From Streptomyces sp. CB02366 (GTDB taxonomy: Bacteria; Actinomycetota; Actinomycetes; Streptomycetales; Streptomycetaceae): 64,000 bases of DNA. The notes beneath the pieces are model-generated. The model was not told where the DNA came from. It saw only the letters and a program-made list of their open reading frames with translations, and searched no databases. Positions within the stretch are counted from its first letter, which is position 1. Every line of letters starts with the position of its first letter. Where the stretch lies: assembly GCF_001905905.1 (NCBI RefSeq), contig NZ_LIVT01000016.1, positions 20,469 to 84,468 of the forward strand. Direction: 5' to 3'. The translations under genes and the position numbers were made by a program. This document shows, in pieces, positions 8,105 to 16,979 of this stretch.

Positions 8105-9535
8105 ATGTCCGACGCGAAGGTTCCCGGGACGCCCCCGGCCCCCGCACCGCCCGCGCTTCCCGTCCCGGCCCCGGAGAAGGAGCCGGGGGTCGCGTACTCC
8201 CGCTCCCTGCGCTTCTGGCTGGACCCGGCGAACCTCGCGGTGAAGCTCCGGCAGGCGGGGCCCGTCCTCAGGACGAAGACCGGCCCGGCGGTCGCCTTCC
8301 AGATGAACGACCCCTCGCTCATCCGGAAGGTCGGCAGCACGGAGGAGGTCTTCCAGTTCTGGGGCACCGACCCGTGCCTCAAGGAGGTCGCCGGGCGGGG
8401 GCTCACCGGGACCGAGGGCCGGTCCCACCGTGAGCGGCGCGCGGTGATGCGGCCGGCGCTGGCGGCGCCCCGGCTGGCGGAGCTGGGAACGTCCGTGTGG
8501 TCCCGGACCCGGCGGCTGCTCGCCGCGATCCCCTCCGACCGCCCCGTCGACATGCGCTTCGAGATGGGCCGGTTCGCGGCCGGGCTCCTCGTGGAGTCCG
8601 TGCTGAACAGCACGCTGTCCCCAAAGACCCTGGCCGCGCTGGCCCGGTCCCGTTCCGCGTTGTCGGCCGGGATGATCTGGAAGTACACGCTGTCGCCGTG
8701 GCCGTGGCTGCCCGCGCCCCGGCAGCGCGCCTTCCGCCGTGCGGCCTCGACGCTCGACCGGGCCGTCCGCGAGGTGTACGACAACCACCGCCCGGCCCCG
8801 GACGGCGGCGACCTCGTCTCCCTCCTCAAGCGTGCCGCCGGTGACGATCGGGACGGGGTCCTGCACGATCTGTACGCGCTCCTGCTCGCGGGCATCGAGA
8901 CCACCACCGGGACCCTCGCCTGGTCCTGCTACGAGCTGGGCCGCCACCCCGACCACCAGGAAGCGCTCCGCGCCGAGGCCGACGCCGTCCTCGGCACGGA
9001 CGGTCCAGCCGGCGCCGTCCGGCCCGGACTGATGCCCCGTACCACCGGTTTCATCACGGAGGTCACCCGCGTCCACGGCATTCCGTTCCTGGTCCGCCGC
9101 ACCCGTCACACCACCTGCCTGGGCGGGCAGACCCTGCCCGCCCGCGCGGTGGTGACCCTGCCGCTGGGGGCGCTGCGCCGCGATCCGGCCCGCTACGCGC
9201 GGCCGGACGAGTTCGACCCCCTGCGCTGGTCGCCCGACGCGCAACCGCCCCTCTCCCCCGCCTCGGTGTTCACCTACGGGCTGGGGCCGCGCTACTGCCC
9301 CGGCGCGGCGGCGGCCGACATCCTGGTGCCCGTCGCCCTGGCGGCCCTCGTCCACGCACGGACCCTCCGCATGGCCCGGCCCGGCAGGAAGGTCCGCGTC
9401 AGTCTGGAGCTCACCCCCACCCCCAAGGGCCTGTCCATGGTCGCCGCGCCCCGCGCACCGCACCCCGCCGGGGCCGGGGCGGCGCGATCCCGCCCCGGCC
9501 CCGACGAGCACACCGCCCCCGTCCCGCACCCGTGA
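8105..9535 (+). CDS. Cytochrome P450
   Basis: A haem-thiolate monooxygenase of 476 residues. The I-helix oxygen-activation motif is AGIETTTGT, ExxR appears as EVTR, and the Cys-ligand loop is YGLGPRYCPG. That last motif has Tyr where the signature usually begins with Phe, and it is of the GxRxCxG type more often seen in microsomal-like families than in the common Streptomyces CYP105/107 groups. The N-terminus is Pro/Ala-rich without a membrane anchor, so the enzyme should be soluble. No ferredoxin, reductase or biosynthetic genes adjoin it, so substrate and redox partner are unknown. It converges on the acyl-CoA ligase across a long hairpin. Confidence 0.88.
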   Translation: MSDAKVPGTPPAPAPPALPVPAPEKEPGVAYSRSLRFWLDPANLAVKLRQAGPVLRTKTGPAVAFQMNDPSLIRKVGSTEEVFQFWGTDPCLKEVAGRGLTGTEGRSHRERRAVMRPALAAPRLAELGTSVWSRTRRLLAAIPSDRPVDMRFEMGRFAAGLLVESVLNSTLSPKTLAALARSRSALSAGMIWKYTLSPWPWLPAPRQRAFRRAASTLDRAVREVYDNHRPAPDGGDLVSLLKRAAGDDRDGVLHDLYALLLAGIETTTGTLAWSCYELGRHPDHQEALRAEADAVLGTDGPAGAVRPGLMPRTTGFITEVTRVHGIPFLVRRTRHTTCLGGQTLPARAVVTLPLGALRRDPARYARPDEFDPLRWSPDAQPPLSPASVFTYGLGPRYCPGAAAADILVPVALAALVHARTLRMARPGRKVRVSLELTPTPKGLSMVAAPRAPHPAGAGAARSRPGPDEHTAPVPHP

Positions 9536-9582
9536 GCGAACCCGGTCCGGGGGCGGCCCCAGAGCGATCCGGGGCGATCCGC

Positions 9583-9617
9583 GGGCGGCCCGCCGGGGCC
9601 CTTCCGGCGGGCCGCCC
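9583..9617. terminator. Bidirectional hairpin terminator
   Basis: A perfect 14-bp stem, GGGCGGCCCGCCGG at 9583-9596 and its complement at 9604-9617, with a 7-base loop. It lies between the ends of the converging P450 and acyl-CoA ligase genes. There is no U-tract, as is usual for Streptomyces. Confidence 0.75.
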
Positions 9618-9626
9618 CGAGGCCGC

Positions 9627-11549
9627 TCACTTCCGGTACAACTCCTCGATCTCCGTCGCGAAGTCCCGGGCTATCGCCTCCCGCTTCAGTTTCAGCGACG
9701 GGGTCAGATGGCCCTTCTCCTCCGTGAAGTCCACGGGCAGGACCGTGAACTTGCGGATCGACTCCGCGCGGGAGACCAGGCGGTTCGCCTCGTCCACCGC
9801 CTTCTGGAGCGAGGTGCGCAGCTCCTCGTCGTGGATCAGCTCCCGCATCGGGACGTCCTGCTTCTTGGTCATCCGGCGCCAGTGCTGGATGCCGTCCGGC
9901 TCCAGGGTGATCAGGGCGGTGATGAACGAGCGGTTGTCGCCGACCACCATGCACTGGCTGACCAGGGGGTGGGCGCGCAGCCAGTCCTCCAGCGGGGCCG
10001 GGGTGACGTTCTTGCCGCCCGATGTGATGATGATGTCCTTCTTGCGGCCGGTGATGGTCAGGTAGCCGTCCTCGTCCAGCGCGCCCAGGTCGCCCGTGGG
10101 GAACCAGTCGTCCGCCAGCAGTGCCGGGGCCGCCTGCGCCCGGGCGCCGTCCCAGTAGCCCCGGAACACCTGGCCGCCCTTGAGCAGCACCTCGCCGTCC
10201 TCCGCGATGCGCACCGAGGTTCCGGGCAGCGGCCAGCCCACCGTTCCCAGGCGGGGTCTGAGGGGCGGGGTCACCGTGTGGGCGGCCGTCGTCTCGGTGA
10301 GGCCGTACCCCTCGAAGACGCCGATGCCCGCCCCCTCGTAGAACGCGGCGAGCCGGCGGCCCAGCGGGGAGCCGCCGCAGATCACGTACCGGACCTTCCC
10401 GCCCAGCGCCGCCCGGATGCGGCGGTAGACCAGCGGGTCGTAGAGGGCGCGGGCGGCGCGCAGGCCGAGGCCGGGCCCGGGGCCCGTACCGTGCTCGGCG
10501 GCCTCGACCGCCTTGCCGTACCGCTGGGCGATGCGGGCCGCCCGGTCGAACGAGGAGGCCCGGCCCATCTTCTCGGCGGTCGCCCGGCCCGTGTTGTAGA
10601 CCTTCTCCAGCACGTACGGGATGGCGAGGAGGAAGGTCGGGCGGAAGCCCGCCAGGTCGGCCAGCAGGTCCTCCGTCCGGATGGAGGGGGCGTGGCCCAG
10701 GCGCACCCTCGCCCGCAGGCAGCCGATCGCCACCATGCGGCCGAAGACGTGCGAGAGGGGCAGGAAGAGGAGCGTGGAGGCCGGGTCCTTGGAGACCGAC
10801 TTGAAGACGGGGTGGAGGAGTTCGATCGCGTTGTCGACCTCGGCGAAGAAGTTGCCGTGGGTCAGGACGCACCCCTTCGGGCGGCCGGTGGTGCCCGAGG
10901 TGTAGATCAGGGTGGCGGGGGTCTCCGGTTCCAGGGCGGCCCGGCGGGCGGCCACCGCCGCGTCCGGGATGTCCTTGCCGAGGGTCTTCAGGTGGCCGAT
11001 CGCCCCCGTGGCGAACTGCCACAGGTGCGCCAGATCGCCGAGCTGCTTGCGCTCCTGGCTGATCAGGCGGCCCTGTTCCTTCGTCTCCACCGCGCACGCC
11101 ACCGCACCGGAGTCCTGGAGGATCCACCGGGCCTGGAAGGCGGAGGAGGTGGGGTAGATGGGGACCGTCACCAGTCCGGCCGCCCACGCGGCGAAGTCCA
11201 GCAGCGTCCACTCGTACGTCGTCCGGGCCATGATCGCGATCCGGTCGCCCGCCCGGAGCCCTTCCGCCACCAGCCCCTTGGCCACCGCCCGCACCTCGGC
11301 GGCGAAATCGGCGGCGCTCACGTCCTGCCAGGCGCCCTCGGCGTCCTTGCGGCTGAGGACCGGGGCCGCAGGGTCCACCCGGGCGTTGTCGAACGGGATC
11401 TCGGCGAGCGAACCGCGCCGCACGGGCGGGGCGAACGCCGGTACGGAGACCTCCTGGACCCGGCCGTCGGGGCCGCGCCTCTTCGTCGGTTCGACCAGGA
11501 CGGGCCCGGGGGGCGTGGTGGTGGCGGGGGCGGAAGGTGGCGTGGACAC
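9627..11549 (-). CDS. Long-chain fatty acid-CoA ligase (FadD-like AMP-forming ligase)
   Basis: Activates fatty acids to acyl-CoA through an acyl-adenylate. The 640 residues carry the ANL-family core YTSGTTGRPKGCVLTHGN, the adenine-binding GYGLTETTA, the hinge region TGDLGALDEDGYLTITGRKKDI, and the conserved late Lys in LTPSLKLKREAI. The GTG at 11549 is preceded by GAGGAG. The gene lies downstream of the thiolase on the same strand, so the two may be co-transcribed across a 318-base G-rich spacer, giving uptake and activation of fatty acids beside the beta-oxidation enzymes. The length and the C-terminal sequence EEKGHLTPS match the large FACL15/FadD15-like group. Confidence 0.88.
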   Translation of the reverse strand: MSTPPSAPATTTPPGPVLVEPTKRRGPDGRVQEVSVPAFAPPVRRGSLAEIPFDNARVDPAAPVLSRKDAEGAWQDVSAADFAAEVRAVAKGLVAEGLRAGDRIAIMARTTYEWTLLDFAAWAAGLVTVPIYPTSSAFQARWILQDSGAVACAVETKEQGRLISQERKQLGDLAHLWQFATGAIGHLKTLGKDIPDAAVAARRAALEPETPATLIYTSGTTGRPKGCVLTHGNFFAEVDNAIELLHPVFKSVSKDPASTLLFLPLSHVFGRMVAIGCLRARVRLGHAPSIRTEDLLADLAGFRPTFLLAIPYVLEKVYNTGRATAEKMGRASSFDRAARIAQRYGKAVEAAEHGTGPGPGLGLRAARALYDPLVYRRIRAALGGKVRYVICGGSPLGRRLAAFYEGAGIGVFEGYGLTETTAAHTVTPPLRPRLGTVGWPLPGTSVRIAEDGEVLLKGGQVFRGYWDGARAQAAPALLADDWFPTGDLGALDEDGYLTITGRKKDIIITSGGKNVTPAPLEDWLRAHPLVSQCMVVGDNRSFITALITLEPDGIQHWRRMTKKQDVPMRELIHDEELRTSLQKAVDEANRLVSRAESIRKFTVLPVDFTEEKGHLTPSLKLKREAIARDFATEIEELYRK

Positions 11550-11867
11550 GTGCGGCTCCTCGGTTCGGGGGGTCGGGCGGGTCGGTTCGCCGGGTCGTCC
11601 GTCCGGCAGGTACTGCGGGCGGGGCGGGCAGAGCGGGGGCGGCGGGCAGAACGGGCGGGGCGGGGGCCGGGGAGCCGGGCGGGGTGGGGGCCGGGGAGCC
11701 GGGGGCGGAGGGGCCGCTCCGGGTCCGCGAGGGGGCGGGCCCCTACAGCCGCCGCGCCCCCTCCGCCCGCTCCCGGGCCGAAAGGGGCGGAGCCCCCGCG
11801 GCCATCGGGGCCGGCACGGGCCCCTCCGGGGCCGAGGGGCCTAAGCTCCCCACGGCCGCCCCGGTTC
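11550..11867. other. G-rich spacer between thiolase and acyl-CoA ligase
   Basis: 318 bases with no credible gene. The + strand is strongly G-rich from about 11600 to 11720. It contains two nearly identical 23-base units, 11657-11679 and 11681-11703, separated by one base and differing at one position. Runs of four to six G at short intervals make a G-quadruplex possible. The acyl-CoA ligase ribosome site is at the left end. Confidence 0.5.
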
Positions 11868-13154
11868 CTACGGCCGCTCCAGGATCGCCGTCACCCCCTG
11901 CCCGCCGGCCGCGCAGATCGAGATCAGTCCGCGGCCCGGCCCCTCCCGTTCCGCCAGGAGTTTCGCCAGCGTCGCCACGATCCGGGCGCCGGTCGCGGCG
12001 AAGGGGTGGCCGGTGGCGAGGGAGGAGCCGGCCACGTTCAGGCGGGCGCGGTCCACCGGGGCCAGGCCCTGCTTCTCCCAGGCGGCGAGGGTGGCCAGCA
12101 CCTGGGAGGCGAACGCCTCGTGGATCTCGACCAGGTCGAAGTCCTCGATGCCGAGGCCGGCCCGCTCCAGCAGGCGCGGCACCGCGTACGCGGGGGCCAT
12201 GAGGAGGCCGTCGTCGCCGTCCACGTAGTCCACCGCGCCCGTCTCGTGCAGGGAGAGGTACGCCAGCGGTTCGAGGCCGCGTTCCCCGGCCCACTCCTCG
12301 CTCGCCAGCAGGACCGTCGCCGCGCCGTCCGTCAGCGGCGTCGAATTGCCCGCCGTCATCGTCGGGTCGGGGCCGGAGGTCCCGAACACCGGCTTCAGGG
12401 CGGCGAGTTTCCCGGCCGTCGATCCCGGACGCAGGTTCTGGTCGCGGTCCAGGCCCCGGTAGGGGACCACCAGGTCGTCCAGGAAGCCCCGTTCGTACGC
12501 GGCGGCCAGCCGCTGGTGGCTCGTGGCGGCCAGCAGGTCCTGGTCCTCGCGGGTCACCGCCCAGCGGCGGGCGGTGAGGGCGGCGTGCTCGCCCATCGAC
12601 AGGCCGGTGCGGGGTTCGGCGTTGCGGGGTATGTCCGGGACGAGGTGGCGGGGGCGTACGGCGGACAGGGCCTTGAGCCGGGCGCCGGGCGTCTTGGCGC
12701 GGCGGGCGGCGAGCAGGATGCGGCGCAGTGCGTCGTTGACGCCGAGCGGGGCGTCGCTCGTGGTGTCGGAGCCGCCCGCGACCGCCGAGTCGACGGAGCC
12801 GAGCGCGATGGCGTTCGCGGCGGCGACGACCGCCTGGAGGCCGGTGCCGCAGGCCTGTTGGATGTCGTACGCGGGGGTGCGGGGGTCGAGGGCGGAGCCG
12901 AGGACGGTCTCGCGCGCCAGGTTGAAATCGCGGCTGTGTTTGAGGACCGCGCCCGCGACGAAAGCCCCGACGCGCTGCCCGGCCAGGCCGTAGCGTGCCA
13001 CCAGGCCGTCGAGCGCGGCCGTCAGGAGGTCCTGGTTGGAGGCGGTCGCGTACGGGCCGTCGGAGCGGGCGAACGGGATGCGGCTGCCGCCGACCACCGC
13101 GACGCGGCGCGGCTGCGGCACGGGGAGCGGAACGAACGGGCGCGAACGCGTCAT
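11868..13154 (-). CDS. Acetyl-CoA acetyltransferase (thiolase, FadA/FadI family)
   Basis: Catalyses thiolytic cleavage of 3-ketoacyl-CoA, the last step of beta-oxidation. 428 residues from ATG 13154, which has GAGAGGG upstream; an in-frame ATG 25 codons earlier (13229) would lie inside the palindromic operator and is less likely. The nucleophile Cys is in IQQACGTGLQA, the His in NVAGSSLATGHPFAATGAR, and the second Cys in ISICAAGGQG. It is divergent from a high-molecular-weight FabG and a MaoC hydratase, the same partners found around mycobacterial FadA2, so the four genes probably act on one set of acyl-CoAs. Confidence 0.9.
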   Translation of the reverse strand: MTRSRPFVPLPVPQPRRVAVVGGSRIPFARSDGPYATASNQDLLTAALDGLVARYGLAGQRVGAFVAGAVLKHSRDFNLARETVLGSALDPRTPAYDIQQACGTGLQAVVAAANAIALGSVDSAVAGGSDTTSDAPLGVNDALRRILLAARRAKTPGARLKALSAVRPRHLVPDIPRNAEPRTGLSMGEHAALTARRWAVTREDQDLLAATSHQRLAAAYERGFLDDLVVPYRGLDRDQNLRPGSTAGKLAALKPVFGTSGPDPTMTAGNSTPLTDGAATVLLASEEWAGERGLEPLAYLSLHETGAVDYVDGDDGLLMAPAYAVPRLLERAGLGIEDFDLVEIHEAFASQVLATLAAWEKQGLAPVDRARLNVAGSSLATGHPFAATGARIVATLAKLLAEREGPGRGLISICAAGGQGVTAILERP

Positions 13155-13207
13155 CGTGACCCTCTCGTCTCGGTCGGTCCGGAATCGTTCATCTCGACCA
13201 GCTCCTG

Positions 13208-13233
13208 ACTCTTGAGTAACCTTACTCAAGAGT
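13208..13233. promoter_or_regulatory. Long palindromic operator in the thiolase/fabG divergent promoter
   Basis: ACTCTTGAGTAA (13208-13219) and its exact complement (13222-13233) face each other across CC, a 26-base perfect dyad. The right arm also forms an overlapping palindrome TTACTCAAGAGTAA (13222-13235), so the site looks like two adjacent copies of one operator. The size and symmetry suit a TetR-family dimer pair. Its position, 54 bases before the thiolase ATG and 31 before the fabG ATG, would control both directions. No regulator gene adjoins it. Confidence 0.7.
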
Positions 13234-13263
13234 AAATCTACGACCGAGCAGGGAGTCAGGACA

Positions 13264-14586
13264 ATGGCCGATCGCTATCTGCACCTCACCGGCACAGCAC
13301 CCGGCCGCTTCCTCACCCGTCGGCTCGGCCTGCCGCAGCCCGTCCCCCTGCGCCGCTGGAGCCGGGAGGCCCCGGGCCTGGACGGACCGCTGCTGCATCT
13401 GACCGCCGGGGAGTCGGCGATCGGGGGCGAGCTGGCGAAGGTGCTGGCGGCCACCGGCCTCCCCGTGGAACTGCGGGCCGCGCGACCCGCCGGGATCGTG
13501 CTGGACGCCACCGGGGTCGCCTCCGCCCGGGGCCTCGCCCAGGTGCACGCGGCCCTGCACCCGGTCGTACGGTCGCTCGCTCCCGGTGGCCGGATCGTCG
13601 TCATCGGCGCCCCGCCGTCCTCCGAGGACCACCATCAGGCCGCCGCCCAGCAGGCGTTGGAGGGTTTCGTCCGGTCGTTGGGGAAGGAGGCCGGGCGCGG
13701 GTCCACCGCCCAGCTGCTGCGGCTTCCGGCCGGGGCCGCGCCGACGGTCGCCGAGTCCACCCTCCGCTTCCTGCTCTCGCCGCGCTCCGCCTACGTCAGC
13801 GGCCAGGTGATCGAGCTGACCGCCGCCGCGCCGGAGCCGGTGGCCGACCCCGACGCCCCGCTCGCCGGGCGCACCGCCCTGGTCACCGGCGCGGCGCGGG
13901 GCATCGGCGCCTCCGTCGCCTCGGTGCTGGCCCGCGACGGGGCACGGGTCGTCGTGCTGGACGTCCCCGGGGCCCAGAACGACCTGGTGCGCACCGCCGA
14001 CCGGCTCGGGGCCACCGCGCTGCCGCTGGACATCACCGCGCCCGACGCCGCCGCCCGCATCGCCGCCGCCGCTCCGGACGGACTCGACGTCCTCGTCCAC
14101 AACGCGGGCATCACCCGCGACCGCCGCCTCGCCAACATGCCGGCCGAACGGTGGGCGCAGGTCGTGGAGGTCAACCTCGACAGCGTGCTCCGCACCACCG
14201 ACGAACTGCTGGCGTCGGGCACGGTGAACCGGGGCGGCAGGATCGTCGCCACCGCCTCCATCGCGGGCATCGCGGGCAACGACGGCCAGACCAACTACGC
14301 GGCCAGCAAGGCCGGGATCATCGGCCTGGTCCGCTCCCTCGGCCCCCGCGCCGCCGCCGAACACGGCGTCACGGTCAACGCGGTGGCGCCCGGGTTCATC
14401 GAGACGAAGATGACCGCCGCCGTGCCGTTCCTCATCCGCGAGGCGGGCCGGCGGATGAACTCCCTCTCCCAGGGCGGGCTTCCGGTGGACGTCGCCGAGA
14501 CCGTCGCCTGGTTCGCGCAGCCCGGCTCCGCCGCCGTCAACGGCCAGGTGCTGCGCGTCTGCGGCCAGAGCCTGCTGGGAGCGTGA
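13264..14586 (+). CDS. High-molecular-weight 3-oxoacyl-ACP/CoA reductase (FabG4-like SDR)
   Basis: 440 residues, much longer than the usual 245-residue FabG. An N-terminal flavodoxin-like domain (about residues 1-195) precedes a complete SDR domain with TGAARGIG (NAD(P) binding), the NAG motif in HNAGITRD, the catalytic Ser in ATASIAG, and YAASK. This is the architecture of mycobacterial FabG4, which uses NADH and acts on 3-ketoacyl-CoA. Its start overlaps no other gene; ATG 13264 is preceded by CAGGGAGTCAGGACA. The next gene begins 6 bases after its stop codon, so they form an operon for reduction and dehydration or hydration of acyl-CoA. Confidence 0.88.
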   Translation: MADRYLHLTGTAPGRFLTRRLGLPQPVPLRRWSREAPGLDGPLLHLTAGESAIGGELAKVLAATGLPVELRAARPAGIVLDATGVASARGLAQVHAALHPVVRSLAPGGRIVVIGAPPSSEDHHQAAAQQALEGFVRSLGKEAGRGSTAQLLRLPAGAAPTVAESTLRFLLSPRSAYVSGQVIELTAAAPEPVADPDAPLAGRTALVTGAARGIGASVASVLARDGARVVVLDVPGAQNDLVRTADRLGATALPLDITAPDAAARIAAAAPDGLDVLVHNAGITRDRRLANMPAERWAQVVEVNLDSVLRTTDELLASGTVNRGGRIVATASIAGIAGNDGQTNYAASKAGIIGLVRSLGPRAAAEHGVTVNAVAPGFIETKMTAAVPFLIREAGRRMNSLSQGGLPVDVAETVAWFAQPGSAAVNGQVLRVCGQSLLGA

Positions 14587-14591
14587 GACCG

Positions 14592-15476
14592 ATGACCTCG
14601 CTCAGCGCCTCGCTCCTACGCGGAGCCCTCTCCTCACCGCTCAAGCGCGCCGGGCGGCCGGACGCCGCACTGCCCCCGGCCCGCCGCACCCGCCCCGCCG
14701 CGCCCGTGGCGCCGGGGCCCCTCGCCGCGTACGCCGGGATCTGCGGATTCCCGGAGACCGGGGCGCTCCCGCTCACCTATCCGCACGTGCTGGCCTTCCC
14801 CGACACCCTGCGGCTGATGACCGGCCGGGCCTTCCCACTGCCGGTGCTCGGGCTCGTCCACACCTGGATCGAGATCACCCCGCACCGGCCCGTGCGCCCG
14901 GAAGAACCGCTCGAACTCGCGGTGTACGCGGAGGAGTTGAACCCGCACCGGCGGGGCACCGAGGTCACCATGGCGACCGAGGCACGGGTGGCCGGGGAGC
15001 TGGTGTGGGCGTCCCGCAGCGGCTATCTCTCCCGCCACGCGACCCGCCGTCCGGCGGAGGACCGGATGGAGGACCCGGCGGAGGACCCGGCGGCGGGCCG
15101 CCCGGGGAGCCCGCCCCCCGCCGCCGCACGGCCCCCCGCCCCCGAGGAGCTGCCCGCCCGCGCCGAGTGGACGCTGCCCGGCGATCTCGGGCGGCGGTAC
15201 GGGGCCGTGTCCGGGGACCGCAACCCGATCCACCTCCACCCGCTGACCGCCAGGCCCTTCGGCTTCCCCCGCGCCATCGCGCACGGCATGTGGACGGCCG
15301 CCCGCTGCCTGGCCGAGACCGCCGACCCGGCCGCCGTCCGTACCGTACGGGTGGAGTTCAGGGCCCCCGTCCTGCTGCCGGCCACCGTGGTGTACGCGGC
15401 CGACGCCTCCGGCCGCGCCTTCGCGCTGCGCGGACCCGGGGGACGCGTCCACCTCGTGGGGTCGGTGGTGCGGTAG
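14592..15476 (+). CDS. MaoC-like hydratase/dehydratase (HtdX-type)
   Basis: 294 residues with two hot-dog domains. The N-terminal half lacks catalytic residues. The C-terminal half has the MaoC (R)-hydratase signature, seen in VSGDRNPIHLHPLTA and then GFPRAIAHGMWTA, including the Asp and His of the active site. A low-complexity Pro/Ala/Glu linker (about residues 150-190) joins them. It starts 5 bases after the FabG4-like stop, as in the mycobacterial fabG4-htdX pair, and probably interconverts enoyl- and 3-hydroxyacyl-CoA for the adjacent reductase. ATG 14592 was preferred over upstream in-frame starts that lie inside the previous gene. Confidence 0.88.
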   Translation: MTSLSASLLRGALSSPLKRAGRPDAALPPARRTRPAAPVAPGPLAAYAGICGFPETGALPLTYPHVLAFPDTLRLMTGRAFPLPVLGLVHTWIEITPHRPVRPEEPLELAVYAEELNPHRRGTEVTMATEARVAGELVWASRSGYLSRHATRRPAEDRMEDPAEDPAAGRPGSPPPAAARPPAPEELPARAEWTLPGDLGRRYGAVSGDRNPIHLHPLTARPFGFPRAIAHGMWTAARCLAETADPAAVRTVRVEFRAPVLLPATVVYAADASGRAFALRGPGGRVHLVGSVVR

Positions 15477-15650
15477 GTCCGGGGCGCCGTCTCCAGGGCG
15501 GGTACGGGACCGTCCGGTCCCGCGCGCCGACCGCGTCCGGGGCCGGTCCCCGCGCATGTGACACTCCCGTGGGGGGCTTCCCCGCCCCCTCCGCCGGCCG
15601 TCGCCGACACCGGCCGGCGGACACAGCGCGAGAAGGCAGGTCCGGTACCC

Positions 15651-16847
15651 GTGGACAGACCCAGCGCGGTCGAGCGCGCCCTGCGCGAGGCCGCGCCCCA
15701 CGAGATCTTCGACGTCGTCCGGTCCCTGATCGAGCGCCGGCACGGTGCGCTGACGGTGGACCTTCTGCTCGTCGACTACGCGATGACCGAGCTGCAGCCC
15801 GTCGACGTCCTTCCGTACACCCGCGCACCGGTCCCGGTGCACGACAGCGCTCCGGGCCGCGCGTTCGGAGCGCAGGAGCCGTACTGCGTGCACGACCGCC
15901 CGGCGTCCACGGTGACGGCGCACCTCCCGGTCAGCGTCCGGGGGGACCGGCTGGGCATCCTCAGCGTCACCCTGCCGGCGGCCGACGACGGCGGACCGGC
16001 GGCGGACGTGCTGGCGGACCTCCAGGACTGCGCCGACGCCCTGGCGCACGAGGTGGTCGTCGCGGAGCGCGACACCGACCTCTTCCTCCAGGCGCGGCGG
16101 GCGGAACGGCTGACTCTGGCCGCCGAGATGCAGTGGCAGCTCCTGCCCGGCCGCTCCTGCGCACGGGCGGAGTACAGCCTCGGCGCGCAGCTGGAGCCCG
16201 CCTACGCCATCTTCGGCGACAGCTTCGACTGGTCGGCCTCGGCCGACGACCTGTACGTGACCGTCAGCAACGGCATGGGCGAGGGCATCGACGCCGCCCT
16301 GCTGACGAACCTCTGCGTCAACGCGCTGCGCAACGCCCGCCGCGCCGGTCTGAGCCTGAGCGACCAGGCGTACCTGGCCGACCAGGCGGTGTACGGGCAG
16401 TACCGCGGGGAGCGGCACCTGTCGACCCTGCTCTTCCGCTTCCACCTCCCGACCGGGGAGGCGGAGGTCGTCGACGCCGGCTCGCCCCGGGTGTGGCGGG
16501 TGCGCCAGGGGGTGGTGGAGCCCATCGAGTTCGAGGCGCAGATGCCGCTGGGGATGTTCGAGGACACCGACTACGTCGCCCAGCGCTTCCAGGTCCTGCC
16601 CGGTGACCGCCTGCTGTTCATCAGCGACGGCGTCTACGACGCGCTGTCCCCGGCGGGCGAGAAGTACAGCCTCCGGGCCCTGGCCGCGTCGATCAACAGC
16701 ACGCGCCTGCTGCCCGCCCCGCAGGTGCCCCGGGTGATGCTCCAGGAGCTGCTGGGCCACCGGGGCTCCGGTCCGGCGGCGGACGACTCCCTCGTGATGT
16801 GCCTGGACTGGCACGGCCGCCCGGCCGCCGGGCCGCCGGGGGCGTGA
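15651..16847 (+). CDS. GAF-PP2C (SpoIIE-type) protein with an altered metal ligand
   Basis: 398 residues from GTG 15651, which follows GAAGGCAGG. A GAF-like sensory domain (about residues 15-140) is followed by a coiled linker and a SpoIIE/RsbU-type PPM phosphatase domain. The first acidic motif survives as FGDSFDW (Asp190). The second, normally GD or DGxGHG, reads SNGMGEG, with Asn207 where a Mn-binding Asp is expected. The late DD pair (ADDSLV) is present. Such enzymes dephosphorylate STAS antagonists to free sigma factors. The Asn suggests reduced or regulatory activity. It lies 193 bases before the next phosphatase operon and probably has its own promoter. Confidence 0.78.
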   Translation: MDRPSAVERALREAAPHEIFDVVRSLIERRHGALTVDLLLVDYAMTELQPVDVLPYTRAPVPVHDSAPGRAFGAQEPYCVHDRPASTVTAHLPVSVRGDRLGILSVTLPAADDGGPAADVLADLQDCADALAHEVVVAERDTDLFLQARRAERLTLAAEMQWQLLPGRSCARAEYSLGAQLEPAYAIFGDSFDWSASADDLYVTVSNGMGEGIDAALLTNLCVNALRNARRAGLSLSDQAYLADQAVYGQYRGERHLSTLLFRFHLPTGEAEVVDAGSPRVWRVRQGVVEPIEFEAQMPLGMFEDTDYVAQRFQVLPGDRLLFISDGVYDALSPAGEKYSLRALAASINSTRLLPAPQVPRVMLQELLGHRGSGPAADDSLVMCLDWHGRPAAGPPGA

Positions 16848-16979
16848 GGGCGGAGCGGAGCGGTGGACCGCGTGTCCCGGGGTATGTGGTCATGAGGTGA
16901 AGACTCTGCGACCTTCCGCCCCGGGCGCCCCGCTCCGCCCGGGGCCCGGGTTGTCACGGAGGGACGGCGTGAGGGAAGG

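Noticed and set aside
9708..13208. A 1166-codon + strand frame over the ligase and thiolase genes
   Set aside because: It is antisense to two clear enzymes; long antisense frames are common at this G+C content.
16880..16885. A GGGTAT sequence resembling a general-stress sigma-factor -10 element before the phosphatase operon
   Set aside because: No matching GTTT-type -35 at the right distance; the hexamer is expected often by chance.
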